From: Pseudorhodoferax sp. Leaf267
GTDB lineage: Bacteria; Pseudomonadota; Gammaproteobacteria; Burkholderiales; Burkholderiaceae_C
Length of the DNA stretch: 64,000 bases
Assembly: GCF_001422405.1 (NCBI RefSeq)
Contig: NZ_LMMV01000001.1
Location: forward strand, 1,359,291 to 1,423,290
Direction of reading: 5' to 3'
The notes under the pieces were generated by a model. It had not been told where the DNA came from. It saw nothing but the letters and a program-made list of their open reading frames with translations, and did not search any database. The translations under genes and the position numbers were made by a program. Position 1 is the first letter of the stretch. The number at the start of each line of letters is the position of its first letter. Positions 15,784-24,907 of this stretch are shown piece after piece.

Positions 15784-17238
15784 TCAACGAACCAGTTCGG
15801 GCAGAGCGGCAGCTTCTTCGGCAAATCCGTAAACCGACTTGATCTCAAGATACTCTTCAAGTCCAAAGACACCCATCGACCGTCCAATGCCCGATTGCTT
15901 GTAGCCCCCCATCGGCGTCAGGGAGTTGGTGGCAGCTCCGTTGAAGCAGATGCGTCCGGCACGCAATCCACTTGCGAATTCATAGCCGCGCTTGCGGTCG
16001 CCCGCAAAGACATAACCCCCCAGGCCGTAAATCGAGTCATTGGCAATTTTCAGCGCCTCGCTTTCGGTGCTGTAAGGCATGACGGCAAGAACAGGGCCGA
16101 AGATTTCCTCCGTGGCGATGGTCATTGCCTCGGTCACTCCGCTGAAAACGGTCGGCCTGACGAAAAGCCCCCGCTCATAACCGTCGGGTCGGCCGGTACC
16201 GCCGCAAACCAGCTTGGCCCCCTCATCGATCCCCGACTGGATATAGCGTTGCACGGTCTCGTATTGCGCCTGGTTGATCACTGGTCCCATCGTGGTGCGG
16301 GGGTCGTGCGGATCACCCAGCCGGAACTTGGATACTTCGTCAACCAGGAACGGCAGCACCGATTCAACCTGGCTCTCATGCACCAACATGCGGCTCGGCG
16401 CGTGGCAACTTTGGCCGACGTTGAAGAAACACCGTTGAATGTTCCATCGTGCAGCGGCCTCGAGATCGGCATCCTGCAGCACGATGTTCGCGGACTTTCC
16501 GCCCAGTTCCAATGAGACCCGCTTGACCGTCCCCGCGGCAGCCTCTCCAACTTTGACACCGGCTACGGTAGAGCCGGTGAACGATACGAGGTCGACATCC
16601 GGATGCGCTGACAACGCTTCTCCGACAACACGTCCACGCCCAAGCAACAGGTTGAATATGCCAGGAGGCAGGTCAGCCTTGTCCATGACCTCGGCCAGCA
16701 AAAGACCACTGAGCGGAGACGCATCGGAACCTTTCAGAATGGACGTGCAACCTGCAGCCAGTGCGTAGATGAATTTGATGACCGGCGTCTGAATCGGCCA
16801 ATTCCACGGCGAGATCAATGCACAAACGCCTATTGGCTCGCGCCGCACAATGCTGTCACCCATCCGTGTTTCGAATCGATACGACTGCAGCAGATCCCGG
16901 GCTACTTTCATATGCCCGATCGGTCCGCTAACCTGAGCGACTGCGGAAATCGGAGAGCCCAACTCATTCGCAAGAACATCGATGAAGTCATCGACCCGCG
17001 CTTCGTAGGCTGAAATGATTCGGTCGATCATGGCGACACGCTCTTGGACACTGGTCTTCAAGAACTCCTCGAACGCGCGGCGAGCAGCCAGTACGGCCAA
17101 GTTCACGTCAGTGGCATTAGCGCCATTCGCGACGATGGCAAAGACTTCTTCGGTGGCTGGATTGACCATCTCACGCTTGCCTGGCCCTGAAGGTGCGAGC
17201 CATTTGCCGTTGATATAGTGCTCGGTGTAATTTTTCAT
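15784..17238 (-). CDS. Aldehyde dehydrogenase family protein
   Basis: A full-length aldehyde dehydrogenase of 484 residues. Active-site residues are visible: Asn146 in SPWNWP, Lys169 in ILKG, Glu244 in LELGGKS and Cys278 in VGQSCHAP. The start ATG at 17238 follows AAGGAAATTC. It is not close to the two paralogues at 2371 and 39356 and belongs to a different branch (TPVIKFIYALAAGCTSILK). Base composition looks noticeably less GC-rich than the neighbouring IclR and SDR genes, and a pair of imperfect direct repeats brackets it, so it may have arrived separately. It could act with the SDR at 17479-18303 upstream on the same strand, but 240 bases separate them. Confidence 0.93.
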   Translation of the reverse strand: MKNYTEHYINGKWLAPSGPGKREMVNPATEEVFAIVANGANATDVNLAVLAARRAFEEFLKTSVQERVAMIDRIISAYEARVDDFIDVLANELGSPISAVAQVSGPIGHMKVARDLLQSYRFETRMGDSIVRREPIGVCALISPWNWPIQTPVIKFIYALAAGCTSILKGSDASPLSGLLLAEVMDKADLPPGIFNLLLGRGRVVGEALSAHPDVDLVSFTGSTVAGVKVGEAAAGTVKRVSLELGGKSANIVLQDADLEAAARWNIQRCFFNVGQSCHAPSRMLVHESQVESVLPFLVDEVSKFRLGDPHDPRTTMGPVINQAQYETVQRYIQSGIDEGAKLVCGGTGRPDGYERGLFVRPTVFSGVTEAMTIATEEIFGPVLAVMPYSTESEALKIANDSIYGLGGYVFAGDRKRGYEFASGLRAGRICFNGAATNSLTPMGGYKQSGIGRSMGVFGLEEYLEIKSVYGFAEEAAALPELVR

Positions 17239-17478
17239 TGAATTTCCTTTGTGCGAGATTCAGTAACGATAGCTTGTCTAAAAAGCGGCCCTAGCCCAAC
17301 TACCCCGAAGCGGAAACTTCAACATGCCGGGGGACGCAGTGGCCAAGTGATGGCATACCCAGAAATGAACTTCTTCTCTGCTGCCAGCGTTATTCATCGC
17401 CATTCATTGAAACAAGGGTGTTGCACTTCATCTTTTAATCCGCCCCTCCTGGGTTGGGATGCAATGAAGGTTGTGAAA
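17239..17478 (-). other. Gap between SDR and aldehyde dehydrogenase
   Basis: This 240-base stretch is less GC-rich than its surroundings. It holds the right copy of the direct repeat (17400-17443) and presumably the promoter of the aldehyde dehydrogenase. No coding sequence was recognised. Confidence 0.5.
17400..17443 (+). repeat. Direct repeat, right copy, flanking aldehyde dehydrogenase
   Basis: The partner of 15734-15778: CCATTCATTGAAAC, then GGTGTTGCACTTC, then TTTTAATCCGC. Both copies read in the plus direction and are about 1.67 kb apart (start to start). The words resemble terminal sequences of some insertion sequences, but no transposase lies between or next to them. Confidence 0.6.
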
Positions 17479-18303
17479 TCAGCTGCTGTGCGTCAGGCCG
17501 CCATCGCAGGCGATGGTCTGGCCGGTCACGAAGGCCGACGCCGGCGATGACAGGAACATGACCAGACCCACCAGGTCGGCAGGCACCTGGCTGCGGGGCA
17601 GGCACTGCTGGGCGAGCTGCTGCTGGCGCCGTTCCAGCGTGGGGTTGACCGCGCGATCGACCTCGGTCGCCACGCCACCGGGGCGGATGCAGTTGACGGT
17701 GACGCCATGCGGCCCCAGCTCGCGCGCCAGCGCGTTCGTCATGCCGATCAGCGCGGACTTGGACGTCACATAGTGCAGGTAGTTGGCAACGCCCAGGCGC
17801 ACCGCATCCGACGAGATGTTGACGATGCGGCCCCACTGGGCCTCGCGCATGGCCGCAGCCACGGCGCACACGCTGTTGAACACCCCGGTGATGTTGATGC
17901 GCATGACACGCTCCCACTCCGCCAGCGGAATCTGGTCGAACGGTCGCTTCTCCAGCGTGGCGAAGATCGCCGCGTTGTTGATCAGCACGTCGACGCGGCC
18001 GAACTCGGCGACGGTCGCGTCCACCATGGCATCGACCGACGCGCGGTCGCCGATGTCGACCTTCACTGCGATGCCGCGCCCGCCTGCGGCTTCGATCTCG
18101 GCCAGCACGTTCTGCGCGGCCTCGATGTTGAGATCGGCCACGACAGGGATGGCACCCGCCGCAGCGAACTGCCGCGCGAACTCGCGACCAATGCCCTGGC
18201 CCGCGCCAGTAACGATCACGACCCGGCCAGTGACGCCGAAATCCCGCGCGGAGGCCGGTACGCCCGAATCCTGCGGGGCATGAACAAATGCATTGATTTC
18301 CAT
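17479..18303 (-). CDS. SDR family oxidoreductase
   Basis: A 274-residue short-chain dehydrogenase with about 30 extra residues before the Rossmann fold. Cofactor motif TGAGQGIG, NNAA motif, catalytic Ser in VNISSDAVR, and the Tyr/Lys pair in YVTSK are all present, so it should be active on a hydroxy/keto pair. The ATG at 18303 is used because the next upstream candidate adds residues unlike the family. It is divergent from the BNR-GMC operon at 18510, with about 200 bases between start codons, and may share that operon's control region. Confidence 0.9.
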   Translation of the reverse strand: MEINAFVHAPQDSGVPASARDFGVTGRVVIVTGAGQGIGREFARQFAAAGAIPVVADLNIEAAQNVLAEIEAAGGRGIAVKVDIGDRASVDAMVDATVAEFGRVDVLINNAAIFATLEKRPFDQIPLAEWERVMRINITGVFNSVCAVAAAMREAQWGRIVNISSDAVRLGVANYLHYVTSKSALIGMTNALARELGPHGVTVNCIRPGGVATEVDRAVNPTLERRQQQLAQQCLPRSQVPADLVGLVMFLSSPASAFVTGQTIACDGGLTHSS

Positions 18304-18473
18304 CGTGTGCTTTGCGAAGTAGTTAAAAAAACAAGTTTGTCTCAATTGGCGAGACTAGTTTAAGTCCTTGCAAACGTGAAAGCAAGTGGTCCCATGGCGG
18401 CGCTTCTGGGACCGTGGGTGGATGCGACGGAAGAACGGGCGCGCACATCGGCACTTGTATTTTGTGTCACCAT

Positions 18474-18492
18474 TTGGGATAATTTATCCCAA
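18474..18492. promoter_or_regulatory. Perfect 19-bp operator palindrome
   Basis: TTGGGATAATTTATCCCAA has two exact 9-bp arms around a single T. It ends 17 bases before the ATG at 18510, where a bound repressor would block transcription or early elongation of the BNR-GMC-SDR-Bug-GMC operon. The length and symmetry suit a dimeric GntR-, MarR- or TetR-type repressor, and no such regulator gene is adjacent. It is one of the cleanest regulatory sites in the window. Confidence 0.7.
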
Positions 18493-18509
18493 CCGCACAG
18501 GACACAACC

Positions 18510-19610
18510 ATGAAAGCAGAAGGCATCGTTCACCAAGGCCCGGCCAGCGCCTCTGGTACACCCGAGGGGCAAGAGGTCCATCTCTATGCCGGAACGGCGG
18601 GCCACTCCGCCTGGTTCAGCGATGACCTGGGGGACACCTGGGTGCATCCCAACAGCCACTCCGGCATGTACCTGGAAGCGCGGGTCTGGGCCTTCAGCAG
18701 CCACCCGGCCACACCGGAAACCTTGCATGCCGGGACGGACGCAGGCGTCTACCGCTGGGACGAGCGCACCGCGCGCTGGCAGGCCATCTCCACGCAGCTC
18801 GGTGACGTGTGGGCCATCGCGCACGCACCCGAGAACCCGAGCACCCTGTTCGCCGGCACGCGCCCTGCAGCGCTCTACCGGTCCGTCGACGACGGCGTGA
18901 CCTGGAGCGAGCTTGCAACGCCAGGCATCGCCAAGTTCTCCGACATCAACATGGGGCCGACGCGCGTCACGCAGATCCTGTTCGACCCATTCACGCCGGA
19001 CACGCTGTGGGCCACGGTGGAGATCGGCGGCATCTACCGCAGCACCGACGCGGGCACCACCTGGCGCCTGCTGACCGAAGGCCTGGTGTCTGCCGACGTG
19101 CACGGCATCGCAGTGGCGCGCACGCCGGCCGGCACGGTGCGCGTGCTGGCCACGACCAACCGCGGCCTGCACATCAGCGAGGACCAGGGTGAGACCTGGC
19201 GCTTTGTGGCCATGGACACGCCCTCGCAGTACATGCGCTGCGTTGTGACGCGCAGCGACGACCCGGCAACGGTATTCCTTGCCAACGGCAATGGCCCCCC
19301 GGGCAACGACGGGCAGCTGCTGCGCAGCCGCGACGGCGGCGACACCTGGGAACGCCTGCCCTTGCCCGGCGAGCTGAACAGCACGCTGTGGTGCGTGGCG
19401 CTGCACCCGTCAATGCCGGACTGGATGTTCGTCTGCACCAACCTCGGCCAGGTCTTCCGCAGCACCGATGGCGGCGACAGCTGGCTGCGCCTGCCGCACG
19501 AGTTCGGCGAGCTCCGCTCACTGCACTGGCGTGCCGTCCCCGCCGGCACCCGTGCCGCGCCTCACTCGATCACGCGCGCCGTGCCACCCAAACCGCTCGC
19601 CTCGGCCTGA
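18510..19610 (+). CDS. BNR/Asp-box repeat beta-propeller protein
   Basis: A 366-residue protein made of repeated blades. Six Asp-box (BNR) motifs are visible: SDDLGDTW, SVDDGVTW, STDAGTTW, SEDQGETW, SRDGGDTW and STDGGDSW. They are spaced through the length and separated by strands such as TLWATVEIGGIYRS. This predicts a six- or seven-bladed propeller like sialidase or photosystem-stability-factor folds. No signal peptide is present, so it is probably cytoplasmic. No sialidase catalytic arginine triad was recognised, so a sialidase name is not justified. It is the first gene of an operon with two GMC oxidoreductases, an SDR and a Bug protein, and lies directly downstream of the TTGGGATAA palindrome. 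Confidence 0.85.
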   Translation: MKAEGIVHQGPASASGTPEGQEVHLYAGTAGHSAWFSDDLGDTWVHPNSHSGMYLEARVWAFSSHPATPETLHAGTDAGVYRWDERTARWQAISTQLGDVWAIAHAPENPSTLFAGTRPAALYRSVDDGVTWSELATPGIAKFSDINMGPTRVTQILFDPFTPDTLWATVEIGGIYRSTDAGTTWRLLTEGLVSADVHGIAVARTPAGTVRVLATTNRGLHISEDQGETWRFVAMDTPSQYMRCVVTRSDDPATVFLANGNGPPGNDGQLLRSRDGGDTWERLPLPGELNSTLWCVALHPSMPDWMFVCTNLGQVFRSTDGGDSWLRLPHEFGELRSLHWRAVPAGTRAAPHSITRAVPPKPLASA

Positions 19611-19620
19611 CCGCGCAGCC

Positions 19621-21318
19621 ATGCAAACCGACTACGACACCATCATCATCGGCGCCGGCTCGGCCGGCTGCGTGCTGGCCAATCGCCTCTCGGCCGACCC
19701 TTCCAGGACCGTGTTGCTGTTGGAAGCCGCGCCGGACAGCGGGCCCGCAGGGGAGGCCGAGGACGTGCGTGACCCCTACCCGTTGTCCTCCTACAACCAG
19801 AGCTACTTCTGGCCCGAGGTCAAGGCGTTCTGGCGCAACAGCCAGCGCGGCGGCGCGGTGAAGTTTCCGCAGGCACGCATCATGGGCGGCGGCTCGGCCG
19901 TGGCCGGCATGGTGGCGTTCCGCGGCACGGCGGACGACTACGACGAGTGGGCGGCCCAGGGCGCGCAGGGCTGGTCGTGGAGCGATGTGCTGCCCTACTT
20001 CTGCAAGCTGGAGTCCGACCAGGATTTCCAGGGGTCGTCCCATGGCAACGCGGGACCGATCCCGATCCGCCGCATCCCGCAGCGCGACTGGCCGCCCCTG
20101 AGCAAGGCGCTGCACCGCTATGCCGGCGACGCGGGCATGGACTTCGTGGCGGACATGAATGCTGACTTCCGCGAAGGCTATGGCATGACGCCCATCGGCA
20201 ACCTGGCCTCCGGCCGGGTCACGACGGCAGCCGGCTACCTGACACCCCAGGTCCGCCAGCGGCCCAACCTCACCCTGCTGGCCGCGGCATCGGTACAGAC
20301 GCTGCGCTTTGCCGGCCGGCGTGTGGTGGGCGTCGTGGCGCAGCATGCGGGGCAGCAGATTGTGCTCAACGCGCGTGAAGTCATCCTCTCTGCCGGCGCC
20401 ATCCACTCGCCGACGATGCTCCTGCGCGCGGGCATCGGCGACGGTCAAGCCTTGCAAAGCCACGGCATCACGGTTGTGGCCGACCGGCCCGGCGTCGGCC
20501 GCAACCTGCAGAACCACGCGGCCGTGTTCGTGGGCGCCGTGTTGGGCCGCGACTTTCGGCAGGACCCGCGGCTGCGCACCCACCCCACGACCTGCATGCG
20601 GCTGACCTCCAGCACGCCCGATGCGCTGCGTTCGGACCTGTACATCAACATCCAGAGCAAGACCTCGTGGAACGCCATGGGCCTGCGCCTGGCCAGCCTG
20701 AACTCGGTGCTGCTCAAGCCACAGGGCAGCGGGCGGGTGAGCCTGGCGAACGGCGCAGCGGGCAGCGCGCCCGTCGTCGAATTCGGTTTCGGCGACCACG
20801 AGGGCGACCTGCTGCGCCTGTCCGAAGGCCTGCTGCGGATCTTCGACATGCTGGCCTCGCCGCATGTCGCGCCGCACATCGGCAAGCCGTTCGTGGTGCG
20901 GGTGGGCGACCGCATCCGCAAGTGGAATGCGCTGAGCGAACGCAACGCGCTGCAGGCCAAGGCCTTCGCCGCCCTGCTGGACGTGATGCCACTGGCGCTG
21001 GCCGACCGTGTGCTGGCGCGCATGACGGGCACGGCGCTGGACATGGGCCACCTCTCGCGCGATCGGCAAGCCTTGCTGGACTTCGTACGCAGCGAAGTCT
21101 CGGGCGTGTACCACCCGGCCGGCAGCTGCCGCATGGGCCGGCCGGATGACCCGATGGCGGTCGTCGACCCGACCGGGCGCGTGATCGGCGTCGACGGGCT
21201 GCGCGTGGTGGACGCTTCCATCATGCCGTCGGTACCGCGCGGCAACACCAACATCCCCACCATCATGGTCGCGGAGAAGCTGGCCGACCACATCGTGCAC
21301 CCCACGGACAGCCATTAG
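19621..21318 (+). CDS. GMC family oxidoreductase
   Basis: A 565-residue FAD-dependent glucose-methanol-choline oxidoreductase that would oxidise an alcohol to an aldehyde or ketone. The ADP-binding motif [13 protein letters not shown] begins near residue 11, the FAD-interacting GGGSAVAGM near 90, and the C-terminal catalytic His is in [10 protein letters not shown] with the partner Asn in [12 protein letters not shown] at 19621 lies ten bases after the propeller gene. The product is only moderately similar to the second GMC protein of this operon (23229-24845). No signal peptide is visible. An alcohol substrate shared with the downstream SDR is likely but unproven. Confidence 0.93.
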   Translation: MQTDYDTIIIGAGSAGCVLANRLSADPSRTVLLLEAAPDSGPAGEAEDVRDPYPLSSYNQSYFWPEVKAFWRNSQRGGAVKFPQARIMGGGSAVAGMVAFRGTADDYDEWAAQGAQGWSWSDVLPYFCKLESDQDFQGSSHGNAGPIPIRRIPQRDWPPLSKALHRYAGDAGMDFVADMNADFREGYGMTPIGNLASGRVTTAAGYLTPQVRQRPNLTLLAAASVQTLRFAGRRVVGVVAQHAGQQIVLNAREVILSAGAIHSPTMLLRAGIGDGQALQSHGITVVADRPGVGRNLQNHAAVFVGAVLGRDFRQDPRLRTHPTTCMRLTSSTPDALRSDLYINIQSKTSWNAMGLRLASLNSVLLKPQGSGRVSLANGAAGSAPVVEFGFGDHEGDLLRLSEGLLRIFDMLASPHVAPHIGKPFVVRVGDRIRKWNALSERNALQAKAFAALLDVMPLALADRVLARMTGTALDMGHLSRDRQALLDFVRSEVSGVYHPAGSCRMGRPDDPMAVVDPTGRVIGVDGLRVVDASIMPSVPRGNTNIPTIMVAEKLADHIVHPTDSH

Positions 21319-21335
21319 CACTGCCAGAGACACCC

Positions 21336-22124
21336 ATGGATCTCCATCTCAACCACAAGCACGTCTTCATCACCGGGGGATCGAAAGGCATCGGCTTGGC
21401 GTGTGCCGCAGAATTCCTGAACGAGGGCTGCGCCGTGACGCTGGTCGGCCGCGACCCGGCGCGACTGCAGCACGCCCGTGACGGGCTCGACGCGCCGGGC
21501 CGCCGGATCCACTGCGTGGCGGCCGACCTGACCGACGCAGCAGGTGCGGTTTCGGCCATCGAGCAGGCCGAGGCTGCGCTGGGGCCGGTGGATGTGCTGG
21601 TCAACGCCGCCGGGGGCGCCAAGCAAAAGCCGTTTGCCGAACTCGCGCCGCAGGACTGGCGCGCCGCCATGGACGCGAAGTTCTTCACCTACATCAACGT
21701 GATGGACCCGCTCGTCAAGCGCATGGCAGCACGCGGCACGGGCGTGGTGGTCAACGTCGTCGGCATGGGCGGCAAGCTGCCGATCACCACACATCTGGTG
21801 GGCGGCGCCGCCAACGCGGCCTTGCTGCTGGCCACGGCCGGATTGGCCATGGCCTATGCGCCGCAAGGGGTGCGGATCAACGCGCTCAACCCCTCGAAGA
21901 CCGCGACCGACCGCTTCATGGAAGGCGTGGAAGCCGATGCGCGCCAACGCGGTGTTTCCATCGACGCGGCGCTGGCCAAGGCCAATGGCTCGATCCCGAT
22001 CGGACGCCTGGCAACGCCGCAGGACATCGCCAACGCCGTCGTGTTCCTGGCGTCGCCGCGCGCGGGATACATCTCGGGATCGGTGATCTCGATGGACGGT
22101 GCGGCGCGGCCGGTGGTCGTGTAG
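21336..22124 (+). CDS. Atypical SDR family protein lacking the Tyr/Lys pair
   Basis: A 262-residue protein with a good cofactor motif (TGGSKGIG near residues 14-21), a VNAAGG motif and a normal SDR C-terminus (SGSVISMDGA). However, the catalytic region reads VVNVVGMGGKLPITTH then LVGGAANAALL. The position of the active-site Tyr is occupied by Gly and that of the Lys by Asn, and the catalytic Ser is not obvious. It may therefore bind NAD(P) without classical hydride chemistry, use other residues, or act on CoA-type substrates. It lies between a GMC oxidoreductase and a Bug gene in the same operon. Confidence 0.88.
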   Translation: MDLHLNHKHVFITGGSKGIGLACAAEFLNEGCAVTLVGRDPARLQHARDGLDAPGRRIHCVAADLTDAAGAVSAIEQAEAALGPVDVLVNAAGGAKQKPFAELAPQDWRAAMDAKFFTYINVMDPLVKRMAARGTGVVVNVVGMGGKLPITTHLVGGAANAALLLATAGLAMAYAPQGVRINALNPSKTATDRFMEGVEADARQRGVSIDAALAKANGSIPIGRLATPQDIANAVVFLASPRAGYISGSVISMDGAARPVVV

Positions 22125-22162
22125 CACCTGCTCGCAGCGCACCAACATCCCCACCGACCACC

Positions 22163-23131
22163 ATGCTCCAAAGATTTCTGGCCACAGCCATCGCGCTCGC
22201 CGCAGGTTCGGCCCAAGCGCAGAGCCCCACAGCCACCCACTGGCCGACCAAGACCGTTCGCATCGTGGTCCCGTTTGCGGCCGGCTCCTTCACCGACATC
22301 GCGGCGCGCGCCCTGGGCAAGGAACTCGCGCAGCAGACGGGGCAATCGTTCGTCATTGACAACCGCACCGGCGCAGGCGGAACGATCGCCAACGACCTGG
22401 TGGCAAAGGCGACCGACAACCACACCTTGCTGTTCACCGACGGTTCCTTCTCGGTGTCGTCCGCCCTGTACAAGAAGCTGCCTTACGTGCCTGCCCGCGA
22501 TCTGCTCGCACTGGCCCAGGTGGGTGAGTCTCCTGCTGTGCTGGTGGCACGTACGGGGCTGCCAGCCAAGGATCTCAAGGCCGTGGTTGCTCTGGCCCGC
22601 CAGGACCCGTCGGCCTTGTCGTTCGGATCCGGTGGCCAGGGCTCATCCGGCCACCTAGCCGTAGCCGAATGGTTGCAGCAAGCGGGCGTGGAGATGGTGC
22701 ACGTTCCCTACAAAGGGGTGGCGGCAGCGATGGCGGACGTCATGGGCCAGCGCATCGACATCTCCATCGGCAGCGTCGGATCGACCCAAGCCCTGATCAA
22801 GGACGGGAGGGTGCAAGCGCTCGCGCACAGCGGCACGCAACGGCACCCCCTGATGCCCCAGGTGCCAACGTTCTCCGAAGCCGGCTTTCCGAACTACAAG
22901 GTGACCTACTGGTTCGGGCTCATGGTTCCTGCCAGCATGCCCGCCGAGATGCGGAACGCCGTGCGCAGCCAAGTGCAGCAAGCGAGCAATGCGCGAGGTC
23001 TCGGTGAGATCTTCGAGCGGTCTGGCGTCTCGCTGACCTTTTTGGACACCGCCAGCTTCACAGAGCGAATCGCAGGTGAGGTCGTCGCGTGGCAGCGCCT
23101 GATCGACAAGATGGGCATCAAGCCGGAGTGA
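22163..23131 (+). CDS. Bug-family TTT substrate-binding protein
   Basis: A receptor of 322 residues with a short signal peptide (MLQRFLATAIALAAGSAQAQ). The ligand loop is PFAAGSFTDIAAR, with Ser-Phe in the Gly-rich position, and the second loop is VIDNRTGAGG. It is the fourth gene of the propeller-GMC operon, 38 bases after the SDR and about 100 bases before the second GMC gene. It presumably captures the alcohol- or acid-containing nutrient processed by that operon. Confidence 0.94.
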   Translation: MLQRFLATAIALAAGSAQAQSPTATHWPTKTVRIVVPFAAGSFTDIAARALGKELAQQTGQSFVIDNRTGAGGTIANDLVAKATDNHTLLFTDGSFSVSSALYKKLPYVPARDLLALAQVGESPAVLVARTGLPAKDLKAVVALARQDPSALSFGSGGQGSSGHLAVAEWLQQAGVEMVHVPYKGVAAAMADVMGQRIDISIGSVGSTQALIKDGRVQALAHSGTQRHPLMPQVPTFSEAGFPNYKVTYWFGLMVPASMPAEMRNAVRSQVQQASNARGLGEIFERSGVSLTFLDTASFTERIAGEVVAWQRLIDKMGIKPE

Positions 23132-23228
23132 GCAGACAACCCCCAAAGGCGTCATCAGTGCTTGCGCACCCAGGGACGCCATCAACTATCAATGAAGAGA
23201 CAAGAGACTGAATGTGGATGCGGGCATC

Positions 23229-24845
23229 ATGAACCAAGATGAAAGCGCCTGGGATGACATCGTCATCGGGGCCGGCAGCGCGGGCTGCGTCGTGGCGGCG
23301 CGGCTCAGCGAGAACAGTGGCCGGCGCGTGCTGCTGCTGGAAGCAGGACCAAAGGACGTGTGGCTCATGAAGCCCTTCGGCCTCAGCTACTACCTCGACT
23401 TCTCGCGCTTCGAATGGGGCTTCTGGTCGCAGCCCGATGCGACCCGCAACCTGCGGACCGACCACTGGCGGCGCGGCCGCGTGGTGGGTGGCAGCGGCAG
23501 CATCAACGGGATGAACTACGTGCGCGGCACCCGCGCCGACTTCGACCGTTGGGCCGCCATGGGCAACACAGGCTGGTCAGCGGACGACGTCATGCCCTTG
23601 TTCCGCGACATGGAGCGCTGCGAGCCGGGCTACCACACGCCGCCGGACCTCTCGATCCGTGGCGATTGCGGACCGCTGCCCATTCGGGAAGTGCGGCACT
23701 GCCATCCGCTCACCGAGGCCTTCCTTAAGGCAGCACAGGCAGCCGGCATCCCGCGCACCCAAGACTTCAATGGCGCGCAGCAGGAAGGCGTGGGCTACGG
23801 CCAGTTCAATCAGCGTCGCGGCATGCGGGTCAGTTCAGCGGACGCATGGCTGAACCCAGCCCTGCGGCGCAAGAACCTGCAGCTGACCACGGACGCGCTG
23901 GTGCACAAGCTGCTTGTCAAGGATGGCCGGGTGACGGGAGTCGCCTACGAAGTCGGTGGGGTCGTACGCGTGGCCCAGGCAGGCCGCGTCATCGTCTGCG
24001 GCGGGGCAATCAACACGCCGCAGCTGCTGATGCTGTCGGGCATCGGCGATGGGCGGGAACTGCAATCGCTGGGGATCGACGTCGCCCTGCACAGCCCGGG
24101 TGTCGGACGCAACCTGATGGAGCATCCGCTCATCCGGCCGACCTGGCGCGTGAAGGGGCCCAGTTACAGCCCCACCAGCAACCTGCTGCGCATGGCAGGC
24201 TTCGGTGCCAAGTTCCTGCTGACCGGGCAAGGGCCACTGGCCACAATCACCGAGGCCATGGGTTTCCTGAGAACATCCCCCACGGAACCTGTGCCGGATG
24301 TGCACATGCTGTTCTCGGTGGCGGGCGCGGTCAACGACGACGAACGACAGTTCTACAAGAGCTTGAAGGTCTTGCCGTATCCGTCGTTCTCGATGGTGCT
24401 GGACAAAAGCTATCCCTTGAGCCGCGGCACCATCCGGCTCGCCAGCAAGGACCCGAAGGCGGCGCCGCTGATCGCCCCCAACCTTCTCGCGGACGATGCT
24501 GATGTGCAGACCCTCGTGAAGGCGATCAGAGTGCTGCGTCGCATCGTCTCACAGTCGCCCCTGGCCGACATGGTGATGGACGAAGTCGAGCCAGGGCCAC
24601 ACGCCACTTCCGAGGCCGCGCTGGTGGAGTATGTGAAGGCCCGCACCGGGCTGGCCTACCACGCCTCGGGCACCTGTCGCATGGGCGTGGACGAGAAGGC
24701 GGTGGTCACGCCGGACCTGAAGGTTAAGGGCCTGGAGAACCTGTGGATCGCCGATGCATCCGTGATGCCGGAGCTCATCAGCGGCAACATCAATGCGGCG
24801 TGCATGATGATCGGCGAGAAGCTGGGGCGGCAGCTCAGGGGCTGA
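23229..24845 (+). CDS. GMC family oxidoreductase
   Basis: A 538-residue FAD-dependent GMC oxidoreductase. The ADP-binding motif [13 protein letters not shown] is near residue 13, the GGSGSINGMNYVRG motif near 90 and the catalytic His in YHASGTCRMG near 475. A GTG at 23214 with AAGAGA upstream is an alternative start five codons earlier. The 3' part of this gene exists twice more in the window: 345 bases (24501-24845) at 27577-27921, and about 730 bases (24115-24845) at 43051-43780, both ending exactly at the stop codon. It is thus the only intact copy and probably the donor or a sister of both fragments. Confidence 0.93.
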   Translation: MNQDESAWDDIVIGAGSAGCVVAARLSENSGRRVLLLEAGPKDVWLMKPFGLSYYLDFSRFEWGFWSQPDATRNLRTDHWRRGRVVGGSGSINGMNYVRGTRADFDRWAAMGNTGWSADDVMPLFRDMERCEPGYHTPPDLSIRGDCGPLPIREVRHCHPLTEAFLKAAQAAGIPRTQDFNGAQQEGVGYGQFNQRRGMRVSSADAWLNPALRRKNLQLTTDALVHKLLVKDGRVTGVAYEVGGVVRVAQAGRVIVCGGAINTPQLLMLSGIGDGRELQSLGIDVALHSPGVGRNLMEHPLIRPTWRVKGPSYSPTSNLLRMAGFGAKFLLTGQGPLATITEAMGFLRTSPTEPVPDVHMLFSVAGAVNDDERQFYKSLKVLPYPSFSMVLDKSYPLSRGTIRLASKDPKAAPLIAPNLLADDADVQTLVKAIRVLRRIVSQSPLADMVMDEVEPGPHATSEAALVEYVKARTGLAYHASGTCRMGVDEKAVVTPDLKVKGLENLWIADASVMPELISGNINAACMMIGEKLGRQLRG

Positions 24846-24907
24846 CCGTTGCGCCAACTCCGGAACGTCTGGCAACGACCGGGCCGGCGCTGTCGGCCGC
24901 GCGCGTG

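Noticed and set aside
18510-19610. Naming the propeller protein a sialidase
   Set aside because: Asp boxes occur in many propellers; no sialidase catalytic residues or signal peptide were recognised.
19570-21333. Open frame of 587 codons on the minus strand
   Set aside because: It lies entirely opposite the GMC oxidoreductase gene, with biased composition and no recognisable motif.
24847-24877. CGTTGC/GCAACG pair between GMC and TetR genes as a terminator
   Set aside because: The arms are only six bases with a long spacer and no T-run, so this is not better than chance.
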